Source: Clostridia bacterium (lineage in GTDB: Bacteria > Bacillota_A > Clostridia > Christensenellales > Aristaeellaceae). From it: a DNA stretch of 64,000 nt. The stretch lies in assembly GCA_017518705.1 (NCBI GenBank), contig JAFWUC010000056.1, positions 3,155 through 67,154 on the forward strand. The letters are read 5' to 3'. Under the pieces are notes generated by a model that was not told where the DNA came from, did no database searches, and saw only the letters and a list, made by a program, of their open reading frames with translations. Position 1 is the first letter of the stretch; each line of letters begins with the position of its first letter. The position numbers and the translations under genes are program-made. Below are positions 1-6,711 of the stretch, one piece after another.

Positions 1-169
1 CGCCGAATATGCCGCTTAAGCGGTCGTAGACCTCCCGCTTCTTGGGGTAGAACCGGCACGCCTCGTAGCCTTCCACCGTGCGCTTGCTAAGGCCCAGCAT
101 TTCGCTTAGCTGCTCCTGGGTGTAGCCCATGCGCGTGCGCTGGCAGCGCAGTTTTTCGCCGAATTTCAT
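1..169 (-). CDS. XRE-family HTH transcriptional regulator, N-terminal part (cut by window edge)
   Basis: The reverse strand reads an ATG at 169 preceded by a GGAGGAGACA ribosome site. It gives about 56 residues that run off the window. The visible part has the Cro/C1 helix-turn-helix pattern: a MKFGEKLRCQRTRMGYTQ opening, then EQLSEMLGLSKRTVEGYE, which covers the two recognition helices. Such proteins bind operator DNA as dimers and usually autoregulate. The gene is divergent from a phage-like gene pair and faces an operator-rich gap. That suggests a lysogeny or element-maintenance switch, but this is inference. The C-terminal half is not visible, so the effector or protease domain is unknown. 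Confidence 0.8.
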   Translation of the reverse strand, partial: MKFGEKLRCQRTRMGYTQEQLSEMLGLSKRTVEGYEACRFYPKKREVYDRLSGIFG

Positions 170-404
170 CTGTCTCCTCCCGGGAGGGCGCCGCCGCCCC
201 CTTTGTGTATATCCCACAATAATATCGCAAAATATTTTCGGTATTGCCCGCTTGCGCATCGCAAGTGAATTGCGGTATAATGCGCAAGTCGCAAAAAACC
301 TGCGACATGTATTATACAGTTGCGCTTGGATCAAGTCAACTGTTGTTTTGTGAAATAAACGTAAGTCGCACAGCTTACGCAGGTATGGAGTCGGAGGTGA
401 AGGG
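170..404. promoter_or_regulatory. Divergent control region with repeated CGCAA/GCAAGT-type sites
   Basis: The gap between the divergent HTH regulator and the frameshifted regulator holds a plus-strand promoter: TTGCGC at 252-257, an 18-base spacer, and TATAAT at 276-281. Around it are several related short motifs, including TTGCGCATCGCAA at 252-264 and GCGCAAGTCGCAA near 283-295. CGTAAG and CTTACG form an inverted pair near 360-379. The spacing and symmetry look like multiple operators for the HTH protein. The assignment to that protein is inference. Confidence 0.5.
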
Positions 405-864
405 ATGAAGATAGGCATGGAGTATCCGAAAGCGGCTGTTTTAAAGCGCAGCCTGGACCAAAAGCGCCTGCGCCTTGCCGCCCGCCCGGGCGAGGTATTA
501 CGCGCGCAGGGCGAAGGCGGAGGGCGGGGTGAGCCGCATAAGCGCCGCCCCGGGGCACGGAAAGGCGGACATGGGGGCGGTTTTGGCGGACCTTGCGGAC
601 TGCAAAACCGAACTTGACAGCGCGGAAAGGGAGTACGCGGGCGAGACCGCCCGGGTAAAAACGCTGCTGGAAGCGATAGGCGACCCGGTGAACGGCGCGC
701 TGCTTAGCGGCGTACTGATAGGCGGGGACGAAATAAAGACGCTCAGGTGCGCCTTGGGCATGAGCAAACAGGGGGTGTACGGCCGCGCGAAGGCGGCGCT
801 GAAGCAGCTGGAAGACGTGATGGAGGCAGAAGGATATGGGGAATCTCGGCATCAGGGAACTTAG
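405..864 (+). pseudogene. Phage-type sigma-like/DUF1492-like regulator, frameshifted
   Basis: An ATG at 405 has a strong GGAGGTGAAGGG ribosome site. Its frame reads sensibly as ...LKRSLDQKRLRLAAR, then degenerates into Gly/Arg-rich sequence and stops at 617. The continuation, ARYYARRAKAEGG, and a C-terminal helix-turn-helix-like stretch (GDEIKTLRCALGMSKQGVYG) lie in another frame, which ends at 864. The two frames join if one copy of a tandem CCCG at 481-488 is removed, so a 4-base duplication is the likely lesion. The rejoined protein of roughly 150 residues resembles small phage or ICE regulators of the DUF1492/ArpU type with a sigma-region-4-like C-terminus. Family assignment is tentative. 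A TTG at 475 could start a shorter product but has no ribosome site. Confidence 0.55.
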
Positions 865-1216
865 GCGGCTCGCGGACAGGCTAAGCCGCTTTACGGGCGC
901 GCGGGAGGTGACGGACAGGGAGCTGTATCGCAATTATTTTGCGAAAATACCCGTGCCCATAATCGCGAGGGGGCGGGACAGCACCCTGTGGGTGGACAGG
1001 TATTACGCCGCGTACCAGAAGGGCGGCGGGGGAGTAAAGTACGTCTACGTGGCGCTTAGGCACGCCTGCGAGGAGCTGGGGGCGTGCCGGGCGAACCAGA
1101 GCCTGGAGGGGCAGGCGCCGCCCGAGGTGCTAAGGCAGCTCAGAAGCGCGCTGGACAGCATGAAAAAGGCGGGCAGCAGCGTGTGGACGGCGGGAAACGG
1201 CGGCGTCAATGATTAA
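836..1216 (+). CDS. Hypothetical protein, probable mobile-element gene
   Basis: This 126-residue protein starts at an ATG preceded by GGAGGCAGAAGG. It overlaps the end of the frameshifted regulator by 29 bases, an arrangement typical of compact phage or ICE modules. No family is recognised. The sequence is basic at the N-terminus (ELRRLADRLSRF), has a Gly-rich turn in the middle (YQKGGGGVKYVYVALRHACEE) and a helical C-terminal third. There is no signal peptide or membrane segment. Its link with the upstream HTH gene and regulator is by position only. Confidence 0.5.
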   Translation: MGNLGIRELRRLADRLSRFTGAREVTDRELYRNYFAKIPVPIIARGRDSTLWVDRYYAAYQKGGGGVKYVYVALRHACEELGACRANQSLEGQAPPEVLRQLRSALDSMKKAGSSVWTAGNGGVND

Positions 1217-1241
1217 ACTTATATTACGACGGCGCTATTGC

Positions 1242-1348
1242 TTGAAAAGGCAATAAAATAATGATATAATCATAAGATGTATATCGTCACCGAAACGGGG
1301 ACGCGGGCGGTCAGGATCCGCTTCCGCCCCGGGAACAGAACGAAATAA
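1242..1348 (+). promoter_or_regulatory. Promoter and leader of aspartate kinase, with a 23-codon mini-ORF
   Basis: TTGAAA at 1242-1247, a 17-base spacer and TATAAT at 1265-1270 form a good sigma-A promoter. The expected start of transcription falls at about 1277, exactly on an ATG that opens a 23-residue frame ending with TAA at 1346-1348. The frame contains four threonines and five arginines. No T-rich terminator follows, so classic attenuation is not supported. It could be a leaderless leader peptide or chance. Confidence 0.55.
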
Positions 1349-1367
1349 CCCAAGCAAAGGATAACAT

Positions 1368-2678
1368 ATGGTCTGCGTGAAATTCGGCGGCACGTCCCTG
1401 GCGGACGCGGCCCAGTTCAAAAAAGTCAGGGACATCATCGAAAGCGACCCCCGCAGGAGGTTCGTGGTGGTGTCCGCCCCCGGCAAGCGTTTCAGCGGCG
1501 ACATCAAGATCACCGACATGCTGGAGGAAGTGTGGCAGCGGGCGCTTAAGGGCGGGCGCGTGTCGATCGCTATGAAGCCCGTCACCCAGCGCTACGCCGC
1601 CATCGCCAAAGAGCTCGGGCTGGACTTCGACGCCGAAAAGGAAGCCGGGCAGATCGTGTCCGCGCTCGTCGCGTGCCCCGACAGGGACTACTGCATGAGC
1701 CGCGGCGAGTATTTAAGCGGCAAGCTCATGAGCCTGTACCTGGGAAGGAAATTCGTCAACCCCGCTCGCCACGTGTTTTTCGACCGGGACGGCAGCCTGG
1801 ACAGCGAAAAGACCTTAAAGTCCCTGGGCAGGGCGCTTAGCGGCCTTGACGGCGCGGTGATCCCCGGCTTTTACGGCTCCACCCCCACGGGCGGCATAAA
1901 GACCTTCTCAAGGGGCGGCAGCGACATAACCGGCGCGCTGGTGGCTGCCGCGGTGGGCGCGGAGCTGTACGAGAACTGGACGGACGTGAACGGCCTGCTG
2001 GCGGCGGACCCCCGTGTGGTCGAAAAGCCCGAGACCGTAAGGAACTTAAGCTACCGCGAGCTGCGCATACTGTCCTACATGGGCGCCAGCGTCATGCACG
2101 CCGACGCCGCCCGTCCCGTAAGGGAAGCGGGCATCCCCATCAGGATACTCAACACCAACTGCCCCGAGGACGAAGGCACGCTGATAGTGCCCGTGTCCCG
2201 CCTTGACGCGGGCAGGCAGGCGGTGACGGGCGTGGCGGGCAGGAAGGGCTTAAGCGTACTGCAGGTGGAAAAGCAGTTCGTAAGCGACGGCGCGGGCTTC
2301 ATGGCCACGCTGCTGGAGCTGTTCAAGGCGCGCCGCCTGCCCTTCGAGCAGTGCTTAAACGGCATCGACACCATATCCATCGTCATTAGGAGCGACCTGC
2401 TCAGGCCCCGCAAAAAGGAGATCCTGGGCGACATCCGCCGGGTGCTCGCTCCCGACATACTCCACGTGACGGAGGGCCTGAGCATGATAACGGTGGTGGG
2501 CGAAAACGTGCCCGAGAGCGAGAACATGACCGTCAGGATACTGGCGGCGGTGGGCGCGCAGGGGATAACCATCTCCACCATCAACCAGGGCGCGGGGCGC
2601 CTTAACCTTATACTGGGCGTGCACGACGACGATTACGAAAAGGCGATCAAAACCATTTACCAGACCATAAGAGCATAA
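1368..2678 (+). CDS. lysC: Aspartate kinase
   Basis: The enzyme phosphorylates aspartate, the first step toward lysine, threonine, methionine and diaminopimelate. The 436-residue protein carries the amino acid kinase signature VKFGGTS at residues 4-10, the substrate-binding SRGEYLSGKL near 113, SRGGSD near 182-187 and LAADPRVV near 211-218. Two ACT domains follow from about residue 285; the second contains GAQGITISTINQGAGR. Length and layout match the monofunctional two-ACT kinases of Bacillota, which are usually feedback-inhibited by lysine and/or threonine. The gene has its own promoter, and ybaB, recR and alaS follow in the same direction. No lysine riboswitch is visible in the short leader. 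Confidence 0.95.
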   Translation: MVCVKFGGTSLADAAQFKKVRDIIESDPRRRFVVVSAPGKRFSGDIKITDMLEEVWQRALKGGRVSIAMKPVTQRYAAIAKELGLDFDAEKEAGQIVSALVACPDRDYCMSRGEYLSGKLMSLYLGRKFVNPARHVFFDRDGSLDSEKTLKSLGRALSGLDGAVIPGFYGSTPTGGIKTFSRGGSDITGALVAAAVGAELYENWTDVNGLLAADPRVVEKPETVRNLSYRELRILSYMGASVMHADAARPVREAGIPIRILNTNCPEDEGTLIVPVSRLDAGRQAVTGVAGRKGLSVLQVEKQFVSDGAGFMATLLELFKARRLPFEQCLNGIDTISIVIRSDLLRPRKKEILGDIRRVLAPDILHVTEGLSMITVVGENVPESENMTVRILAAVGAQGITISTINQGAGRLNLILGVHDDDYEKAIKTIYQTIRA

Positions 2679-2696
2679 AAAACGGAGGAAGATACT

Positions 2697-3044
2697 ATGG
2701 CGAAGCACGGCGGTTTTCCCGGCATGGGCATGGGAGGCAATCTTCAGAATCTGGCCCGTCAGGCCCAGAAGCTGCAGCTGCAGATGACCGAAAAGCAGCA
2801 GGAGCTGGAAGCGCGCGAGTTCGAGGCGTCCGCGGGCGGCGGCATGGTCACCGCGAAAGTGACCGGCAAAAAGCAGCTGGCGGCGCTCACCATCAAGCCC
2901 GAAGCGGTGGATCCCGACGACGTGGATATGCTGCAGGACATGATAATGGCCGCGGTCAACGAGGCCATCAAGGCCGCCGACGAGGCCGTTGAGAGCGAAA
3001 TGGGACGCCTGACCGGCGGGCTGAGCATGCCGGGGCTGTTTTAA
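2697..3044 (+). CDS. ybaB: YbaB/EbfC family nucleoid-associated protein
   Basis: This small DNA-binding protein of 115 residues has the family layout. A Gly/Met-rich N-terminus is followed by an amphipathic helix ([18 protein letters not shown]). Then comes the sheet region with the signature [15 protein letters not shown], and a helical C-terminus. YbaB proteins form tweezer-shaped dimers that bind DNA and are almost always next to recR. The start codon follows a GGAGGAAG ribosome site. Its stop codon TAA overlaps the ATG of recR by one base (TAATG), so the two are translationally coupled. Confidence 0.93.
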   Translation: MAKHGGFPGMGMGGNLQNLARQAQKLQLQMTEKQQELEAREFEASAGGGMVTAKVTGKKQLAALTIKPEAVDPDDVDMLQDMIMAAVNEAIKAADEAVESEMGRLTGGLSMPGLF

Positions 3045-3640
3045 TGGCGGGCATCGAGTCCATAGACAAACTCGCCAACGAGCTGTCCCGCCTGCCCGGC
3101 ATAGGCAAAAAGACGGCGCAGCGCCTGGCGTTCCACATCGTGGGCATGCCCGAGGAGCAGGTCCGCGAGCTTGCCGTGGCCATATACAACGGCAAGAAGA
3201 AAGTGCACCTGTGCCCCGTGTGCTATAACCTGACCGACCGGGAGATCTGCTCCGTGTGCGGGGACGATTCCCGGGACAGGAGCATCATCTGCGTGGTCAG
3301 GGACGCCCGGGACGTGAACGCCCTGGAGCGGGTGAGGGACTACAACGGCCTGTACCACGTGCTGGGGGGCGTGATCTCGCCCATGGACGGCATCGGTCCG
3401 GACGACATACGCATCCGCGAGCTGATGAGCCGCCTGGCTTCGGGAGAGGTCAAGGAGGTGGTGCTCGCCACCAACCCGGACGTGGAGGGCGAAGCCACCG
3501 CGTCGTACATAAGCCGGCTGATCAAGCCCATGGGCATAAAGGTGACCCGCATCGCCCATGGCGTGCCGGTGGGGGGCGAACTGGAGTACACGGACGAGAT
3601 CACGCTTCTGCGCGCCTTCGAGGGCCGCAGGGAAGTGTGA
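3044..3640 (+). CDS. recR: Recombination mediator RecR
   Basis: RecR works with RecO (and RecF) to load RecA on gapped DNA. The 198-residue protein has the complete family order. A helix-hairpin-helix ([17 protein letters not shown]) spans residues 14-30. The Cys4 zinc finger has Cys57, 60, 69 and 72 (CPVC...CSVC). A Toprim domain containing VVRDARDV and [15 protein letters not shown] follows, and then the C-terminal Walker-B-like part ([12 protein letters not shown]). It overlaps ybaB by one base. dnaX, often upstream in this operon, is absent here; aspartate kinase occupies that side. Confidence 0.96.
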   Translation: MAGIESIDKLANELSRLPGIGKKTAQRLAFHIVGMPEEQVRELAVAIYNGKKKVHLCPVCYNLTDREICSVCGDDSRDRSIICVVRDARDVNALERVRDYNGLYHVLGGVISPMDGIGPDDIRIRELMSRLASGEVKEVVLATNPDVEGEATASYISRLIKPMGIKVTRIAHGVPVGGELEYTDEITLLRAFEGRREV

Positions 3641-3681
3641 CGCCCGAAACACGTACAAATTCTCCGAAAGGACTATAATAC

Positions 3682-5664
3682 ATGAATTCCAACATCAAGT
3701 CCGCGGCCGACCTGCGCCGCATGTACCTCAAATTCTTCGAGAGCAAGGGCCACAAGGTGATCCCATCCGCCTCCGTCATACCGGAGAACGACCCCACCGT
3801 GCTGTTCACCACCGCGGGCATGCATCCCCTGGTGCCCTACCTGCTGGGCGCGAAGCACCCCATGGGCACCCGCCTGACGGACGTGCAGAAGTGCATCCGC
3901 ACCGGCGACATCGACGAAGTGGGCGACGCCAGCCACTGCACCTTCTTCGAGATGCTGGGCAACTGGTCCCTGGGCGACTACTTCAAGAAGGAAGCCATCT
4001 CCTGGAGCTGGGAGTTCCTGACCAGCCCCGAGTACCTGGGCCTGGACAAGGACAAACTGGCCTTCACCGTGTTCGCGGGCGACGACAAGGCGCCCCGCGA
4101 CGAAGAGGCCGCGTCCTACTGGAAAGAGTGCGGCGTAAAGGAAGACCACATCTTCTACCTGGGCGCCAAACACAACTGGTGGGGACCCGCCGGCACCACC
4201 GGCCCCTGCGGCCCCGACACCGAGATGTTCATAATCAAGGACGTGCCGCCCTGCTCTCCCGAGTGCTCTCCCGCGTGTTCCTGCGGCAGGTACCTGGAGA
4301 TCTGGAACGACGTGTTCATGCAGTACAACAAGCAGGCGGACGGCTCTTTCCCGCCCCTGGAGCAGAAGAACGTGGACACCGGCATGGGTCTTGAGCGCAC
4401 CATCGGCGTGCTGCTGGGCGCGAAGACCGTGTACGAGACCGACCTGTTCAGCGGCATAATCGCGAAGATCGAGGAACTGAGCGGCAAAAAGTACGCCGAC
4501 AACGACGAATACACCCGCTCCTTCCGCATCATCGCCGACCATATGCGCACCGCCACCATGATAATCGGCGACGACAGGGGCATCACCCCCTCCAACGTGG
4601 ACCAGGGCTACGTGTTAAGGCGCCTCATCCGCCGCAGCGTGCGCCACGGCATGAAGCTGGACATGCCCGAAGGCTTCACCGCCCTTCTCGCCGAGGTCAT
4701 AGTGGATCAGTACAGGGACGTGTATCCCGAGCTCACTCGCAACAGCGAGTTCATAAAGACCCAGCTGCTGCTGGAGGAGGAGCGCTTCCAGAAGACGCTC
4801 AAGCAGGGCATGAAGGAGTTTGACAAGCTGATAGGCAACATCGCCCGCCAGAAGGGCGCCGTCGCTCCCGTGCTGGAGAAGCTGAATGCCAAAGAAGACG
4901 CCTCCGAAGCCATCGCCGCCGCCCTAAAGCAGCTGCCGCCCCGCCCGGAATTTCTGCCCCTTATCGAGCAGCTCAAACAGGGAGAAAACGCGCCCGAGCT
5001 CAAAACCGAGTGCGAAAAGTTCCTTGCGGGCCTTGAGATGATCGACGGACGCAGCGCCTTCAAGCTTTACGACACCTACGGCTTCCCCATCGAGATCACC
5101 GTGGAACTCGCGGCGGAAAAGGGCCTTAAGGTGGACGAAGAGGGCTTCAACGAGCGCTTCAAGCAGCACCAGCAGGCCTCCCACGCCGGCGCCGAGCAGA
5201 AGTTCGCTTCCGGCATGGCCGACCACCAGGACAAGACCGTCAAGCTCCACACCGCCACCCACCTGCTCCACGCCGCGCTCAGGAAGGTGCTGGGCGACGA
5301 AGTGGCCCAGAAGGGCTCCAACATCACCACCGAGCGCCTGAGGTTCGACTTCTCCTTCGGCAGGAAGATGACCCCCGAAGAGATAAAGGAAGTCGAAGGC
5401 CTGGTAAACGAGTGGATCAAGGCCGCCGCGCCCATCTCCTGCGAGGAGATGACCGTGCCCGAAGCCAAGGCGCAGGGCGCCATCGGCCTGTTCGAGAGCA
5501 AGTACGGCGAGAGGGTCCGGGTGTACACCATGGGCAGCTACTCCAAGGAGATCTGCTCCGGCCCCCACGCGGGCAACACCTCCGAGCTCAAGAGCTTCAG
5601 GATACTGAAAGAGGAGTCTTCCTCCGCAGGCGTGCGCCGCATCAAGGCCGTCATCGAAGGCTAA
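3682..5664 (+). CDS. alaS: Alanyl-tRNA synthetase, short form lacking the C-terminal domains
   Basis: The enzyme charges tRNA-Ala and clears mischarged Ser/Gly. The 660-residue protein begins with the class II core (LRRMYLKFFESKGHKVIPSA, then ADHMRTATMI and DQGYVLRRLIRR). The editing domain follows with HTATHLLHAAL (HxxxH) and CSGPHAGNT (CxxxH), so the zinc/editing ligands are present. The protein ends directly after the SAD domain at VRRIKAVIEG. The DHHA1/C-Ala region that brings typical AlaRS to about 870-880 residues is missing. An unusual charged helical insert (about residues 385-450) lies between the core and editing regions. The stop is followed by a clear hairpin terminator, so the truncation is not at a frameshift visible nearby. 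Compact AlaRS forms exist, but the functional consequence here is inference. Confidence 0.93.
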   Translation: MNSNIKSAADLRRMYLKFFESKGHKVIPSASVIPENDPTVLFTTAGMHPLVPYLLGAKHPMGTRLTDVQKCIRTGDIDEVGDASHCTFFEMLGNWSLGDYFKKEAISWSWEFLTSPEYLGLDKDKLAFTVFAGDDKAPRDEEAASYWKECGVKEDHIFYLGAKHNWWGPAGTTGPCGPDTEMFIIKDVPPCSPECSPACSCGRYLEIWNDVFMQYNKQADGSFPPLEQKNVDTGMGLERTIGVLLGAKTVYETDLFSGIIAKIEELSGKKYADNDEYTRSFRIIADHMRTATMIIGDDRGITPSNVDQGYVLRRLIRRSVRHGMKLDMPEGFTALLAEVIVDQYRDVYPELTRNSEFIKTQLLLEEERFQKTLKQGMKEFDKLIGNIARQKGAVAPVLEKLNAKEDASEAIAAALKQLPPRPEFLPLIEQLKQGENAPELKTECEKFLAGLEMIDGRSAFKLYDTYGFPIEITVELAAEKGLKVDEEGFNERFKQHQQASHAGAEQKFASGMADHQDKTVKLHTATHLLHAALRKVLGDEVAQKGSNITTERLRFDFSFGRKMTPEEIKEVEGLVNEWIKAAAPISCEEMTVPEAKAQGAIGLFESKYGERVRVYTMGSYSKEICSGPHAGNTSELKSFRILKEESSSAGVRRIKAVIEG

Positions 5665-5680
5665 AAATACAAAACATATG

Positions 5681-5713
5681 CCCGTCCGCGGAAACTGCGC
5701 GGGCGGGCGTTTT
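5681..5713 (+). terminator. Terminator after alaS
   Basis: GCCCGTCCGCG pairs with CGCGGGCGGGC across a short GAAACTG-type loop and is followed by GTTTT. It lies 15-50 bases after the alaS stop and ends just before the ribosome site of the next gene. It suggests that alaS and the dehydrogenase are separate units. Confidence 0.6.
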
Positions 5714-5725
5714 ATGAGGAAAAGC

Positions 5726-6487
5726 ATGAAAAACATAGCGATAATCAGCGGGGCGTCGTCAGGCATGGGCAAAAGGTTCGTCGAGACGCTTAACGAGTAC
5801 GGCGTGTTCGACGAGGTGTGGGCGGCGGCGCGCAGGAAGGAAGCGCTGGAAAAACTGGCCTGCCCCTATCCCGTAAAGCCCGTGGCGCTGGACCTGGCAA
5901 AGCCGGAGGCGGCGGAGGAGTTTTCCCGCCTGCTGGAAGCGGAAAAGCCGCAGGTGGGGCTGCTGATAAACGCGGCGGGCTACGGCAAGTTCGACGCGGT
6001 CACGGACGTCCCGCTTAACGACAACCTGGGCATGGTGGACCTTAACTGCCGGGCGCTGATCGCCCTGAATCAGCTGTGCGTCCCGTATATGGCGAAGGGC
6101 GGGCTTATCATCAACATCGCCTCCATGGCGGCGTTCCAGCCTATACCATACATCGCCGTGTACGGCGCCACAAAGGCGTTCGTGCTCAGCTACAGCCGCG
6201 CCCTCAACCGCGAGCTTAAGGACGTCGACGTGATGGCGGTGTGCCCGTTCTGGACGAAGACCGCGTTTTTCGAGCGCGCGGTGAGCGAAAACAGCGTGGT
6301 AAAGAAGTACGCCGTGATGTACAGGCCCGAGGACATAGTCGCACAAACCTGGAAGGACGCGAAAAAGCGCAGGGAAGTGAGCGTGTACGGCTTTACCGCG
6401 AAGGGACAGAGGCTGCTGGTCAAACTGCTGCCCCACAGTCTCGTGATGCGGGTGTGGATGAAGCAGCAGGGGCTGAAGGCGAAGTGA
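5726..6487 (+). CDS. Short-chain dehydrogenase/reductase
   Basis: This 253-residue cytosolic NAD(P)-dependent oxidoreductase has the nucleotide-binding GASSGMG at residues 9-15, NAAG at 82-85, Ser133 in the catalytic strand, and YGATK with Tyr146 and Lys150. All residues of the classical SDR active site are therefore present. The start at 5726 is preferred because GAGGA lies five bases upstream; an ATG at 5714 overlaps the terminator of alaS. The substrate cannot be told from sequence. The gene stands alone between alaS and a convergent ABC exporter. Confidence 0.85.
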   Translation: MKNIAIISGASSGMGKRFVETLNEYGVFDEVWAAARRKEALEKLACPYPVKPVALDLAKPEAAEEFSRLLEAEKPQVGLLINAAGYGKFDAVTDVPLNDNLGMVDLNCRALIALNQLCVPYMAKGGLIINIASMAAFQPIPYIAVYGATKAFVLSYSRALNRELKDVDVMAVCPFWTKTAFFERAVSENSVVKKYAVMYRPEDIVAQTWKDAKKRREVSVYGFTAKGQRLLVKLLPHSLVMRVWMKQQGLKAK

Positions 6488-6496
6488 GGGGTTGAT

Positions 6497-6600
6497 AGCT
6501 GTTAGCTGTTAGCTTTTAGCTGTCAGAGCGGCTTCGCCGCCGTCGTTGGTCATTAGTCATTGATCGTCCGCTATGCAGCGGACAAAGCAACCCGGCTGAC
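6497..6600. repeat. Heptamer arrays AGCTNNN and GGTCATT-like
   Basis: Ten bases after the dehydrogenase stop, four tandem 7-mers of the form AGCT(G/T)TT run from 6497 to 6526. A second array built on GTCGTT/GTCATT follows near 6541-6566. A short inverted repeat (GTCCGCT / AGCGGAC) closes the block. The same two 7-mer families recur elsewhere in the window. Confidence 0.6.
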
Positions 6601-6615
6601 GCGCCGCCGAATAAG

Positions 6616-6641
6616 AAAAACCGCCCGAAAGGCGGTTTTTT
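6616..6641. terminator. Bidirectional terminator
   Basis: AAAAACCGCC, loop CGAAA, GGCGGTTTTT. It lies between the convergent dehydrogenase and ABC exporter genes and carries A- and T-runs on both sides, so it can serve both strands. Confidence 0.8.
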
Positions 6642-6668
6642 CATGCAGTCGCGATCATCGTCCGCGCC

Positions 6669-6700
6669 GCGTCATTGCGAGGCAAGCCTCGCAATGACGC
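6669..6700. repeat. Palindromic REP-like element (GCGTCATTGCGAGG family)
   Basis: A perfect 15-base inverted repeat (left arm 6669-6683, right arm 6686-6700) with a two-base loop. The GCGTCATTGCGA core also occurs at 9773, 12127, 13585, 13866, 18190 and 18315, always between genes. Confidence 0.75.
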
Positions 6701-6711
6701 GGCAAATGTGG

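Noticed and set aside
331..933. Long minus-strand open frame opposite the frameshifted regulator
   Set aside because: High GC content opens frames on the opposite strand. Composition is Arg/Leu/Pro-rich without a family or ribosome site.
1271..1367. Lysine riboswitch before aspartate kinase
   Set aside because: The leader is under 100 bases and lacks a terminator; the lysine riboswitch needs about 170 bases.
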